DNA of 64,000 nucleotides from Mycolicibacterium baixiangningiae (GTDB lineage Bacteria > Actinomycetota > Actinomycetes > Mycobacteriales > Mycobacteriaceae), in assembly GCF_016313185.1 (NCBI RefSeq), contig NZ_CP066218.1, forward strand, positions 4,340,001-4,404,000, in the 5' to 3' direction. How positions within the stretch are numbered: position 1 is the stretch's first letter; each line of letters starts with the position of its first letter. Positions 63,219 to 64,000 of the stretch are shown in pieces. The notes beneath the pieces are model-generated. The model did not search any database, was not told where the DNA came from, and saw only the letters and a list, made by a program, of their open reading frames with translations. The position numbers and the translations under genes were made by a program.

Positions 63219-64000
63219 ATGCGAGCGATCATCGCGCGGGACCGCGCAGCCGGTGCTCAGGGTCTGTCGCCCGCCGAGGTGCCGTACCCGCATGCCGCCG
63301 AGAACGACGTCATCGTCCGGGTGCACGCGGCGAGCTTCACCCCCGGCGAACTCGACTGGCCTGGAACGTGGTCCGATCGCGCCGGCCGGGATCGCACCCC
63401 CACCATCCCCGGACACGAGGTGTCCGGGGAAGTCGTCGAGCTGGGATACGGCACGACAGGTGTGACCGTGGGCCAGCGGGTCTTCGGGGTCACCGACTGG
63501 GCCCGCGACGGCACCCTCGCCGAATACGTTGCGGTGGAAGCACGTAACCTTGCGCCGCTGGCGGCCGACGTCGACCACACGGTGGCGGCCGCGATACCGA
63601 TCTCCGGTCTCACCGCGTTCCAGGCCCTGTTTCACCACGCACACCTGGTCGCCGGGCAGACCGTGCTGATCCACGGCGCCGCCGGTGCGGTCGGCTGGAT
63701 CGCGGTGCAACTCGCGCTAGAGGCGGGCGCCCGGGTCATCGGTACCGGCCGCGGGAGTCACCGGGACACCGTGCTGTTGTTGGGCGCCGCGGCGTTCCTG
63801 GACCTGCAGCGCGACGCCCTGACCGACGCCGGTGCGGTCGATGTGGTGTTCGACGTGATCGGCGGTGATGTCCTCGACCGCTCGGCCGAGCTCGTGCGTC
63901 CGGGCGGGGTGCTGGTGAGCGTCGCCGAACCGCCCCGGATACCACCGGACGGCGGACGGGCGATGTTCTTCGTCGTCGAACCCGACCGCGCCGGTCTGCT
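63219..64000 (+). CDS. NADP-dependent MDR oxidoreductase (quinone-reductase-like), cut by window edge
   Basis: The first 260 aa are present. N-terminal GroES-like domain with TIPGHEVSGEVVELG near 66-80 and VGQRVFGV, then the nucleotide-binding fold with LIHGAAGAVGWIAVQLA near 147-163, GTGRGSHRDTVLLLGAAAFLD and VVFDVIGGDVLDR. No structural-zinc Cys cluster is seen, so it is a zinc-free MDR protein of the quinone oxidoreductase type. It lies 4 bp after the cupin gene, so the two probably form an operon. Confidence 0.88.
   Translation, partial: MRAIIARDRAAGAQGLSPAEVPYPHAAENDVIVRVHAASFTPGELDWPGTWSDRAGRDRTPTIPGHEVSGEVVELGYGTTGVTVGQRVFGVTDWARDGTLAEYVAVEARNLAPLAADVDHTVAAAIPISGLTAFQALFHHAHLVAGQTVLIHGAAGAVGWIAVQLALEAGARVIGTGRGSHRDTVLLLGAAAFLDLQRDALTDAGAVDVVFDVIGGDVLDRSAELVRPGGVLVSVAEPPRIPPDGGRAMFFVVEPDRAGL

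Overview
The window is high-GC DNA from a rapidly growing mycobacterium (Mycolicibacterium/Mycobacterium). The main evidence is the block from about 29 to 59.6 kb, whose gene order matches M. tuberculosis Rv3193c to Rv3212: UPF0182 membrane protein, PDZ/Lon-like protease, DUF2342 protein, cyclodehydratase-like protein, ABC1 kinase-like protein, whiB7, uvrD2, mycoredoxin, nudC, K+ channel, adnB, adnA, lipV, alkyltransferase-like protein, a TIGR02569-type protein, moeZ, DUF3152 protein, TetR, DUF3107 protein, MmpS-like protein, ferritin-like protein, rhlE and a PQQ-repeat lipoprotein-like protein. No species call is made.

Left accessory region (1-23.9 kb). Positions 1-6.2 kb hold a minus-strand defence cluster. 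A SIR2-like effector, a small middle protein and a Rad50/SMC-like zinc-hook ATPase overlap end to end in the order of a Lamassu / ABC-three-component system. They are followed by the start of a PglW-like NERD-pseudokinase that runs off the left edge. Next come a stretch of decayed coding sequence (6.2-7.4 kb) and a large MobF relaxase-helicase. A HigBA-type toxin-antitoxin pair follows, whose antitoxin carries a Lys/Ala-rich histone-like tail. A translationally coupled three-gene operon comes next (membrane-anchored protein, Pro/Gly-rich protein with an ESX-associated look, 253-aa hypothetical). Beyond it lie a ribbon-helix-helix protein and a second copy of the 253-aa family. A HTH/Rep-like - Xis - tyrosine integrase module then reads rightward. 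Between the integrase and an initiator tRNA are a HIT-family protein and a minus-strand TIR-TIR-membrane protein operon whose last gene is frameshifted. The relaxase, Rep-Xis-Int module and nearby tRNA together suggest an integrated conjugative or mobilisable element carrying two immune modules.

Core region (23.9-59.6 kb). Initiator tRNA (minus strand) with a strong hairpin at its 3' side, a SARP/AfsR-like giant regulator with an FAD-linked oxidase, then the conserved chromosomal block. Regulatory landmarks are the whiB7 leader (AT-rich promoter motif, upstream ORF with a strong ribosome site, attenuator hairpin) and a pair of inverted DnaA boxes right after the DUF2342 gene.

Right accessory region (59.7-64 kb). 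A cobalt-type nitrile hydratase operon (beta, alpha, accessory protein) whose last gene overlaps a MocR-type PLP regulator, then a cupin protein and the start of an MDR-family quinone-oxidoreductase-like gene cut by the window edge.

The best candidates for new biology are the SIR2 Lamassu-like triad next to a catalytically degenerate PglW-like protein, and the TIR-TIR-membrane operon.
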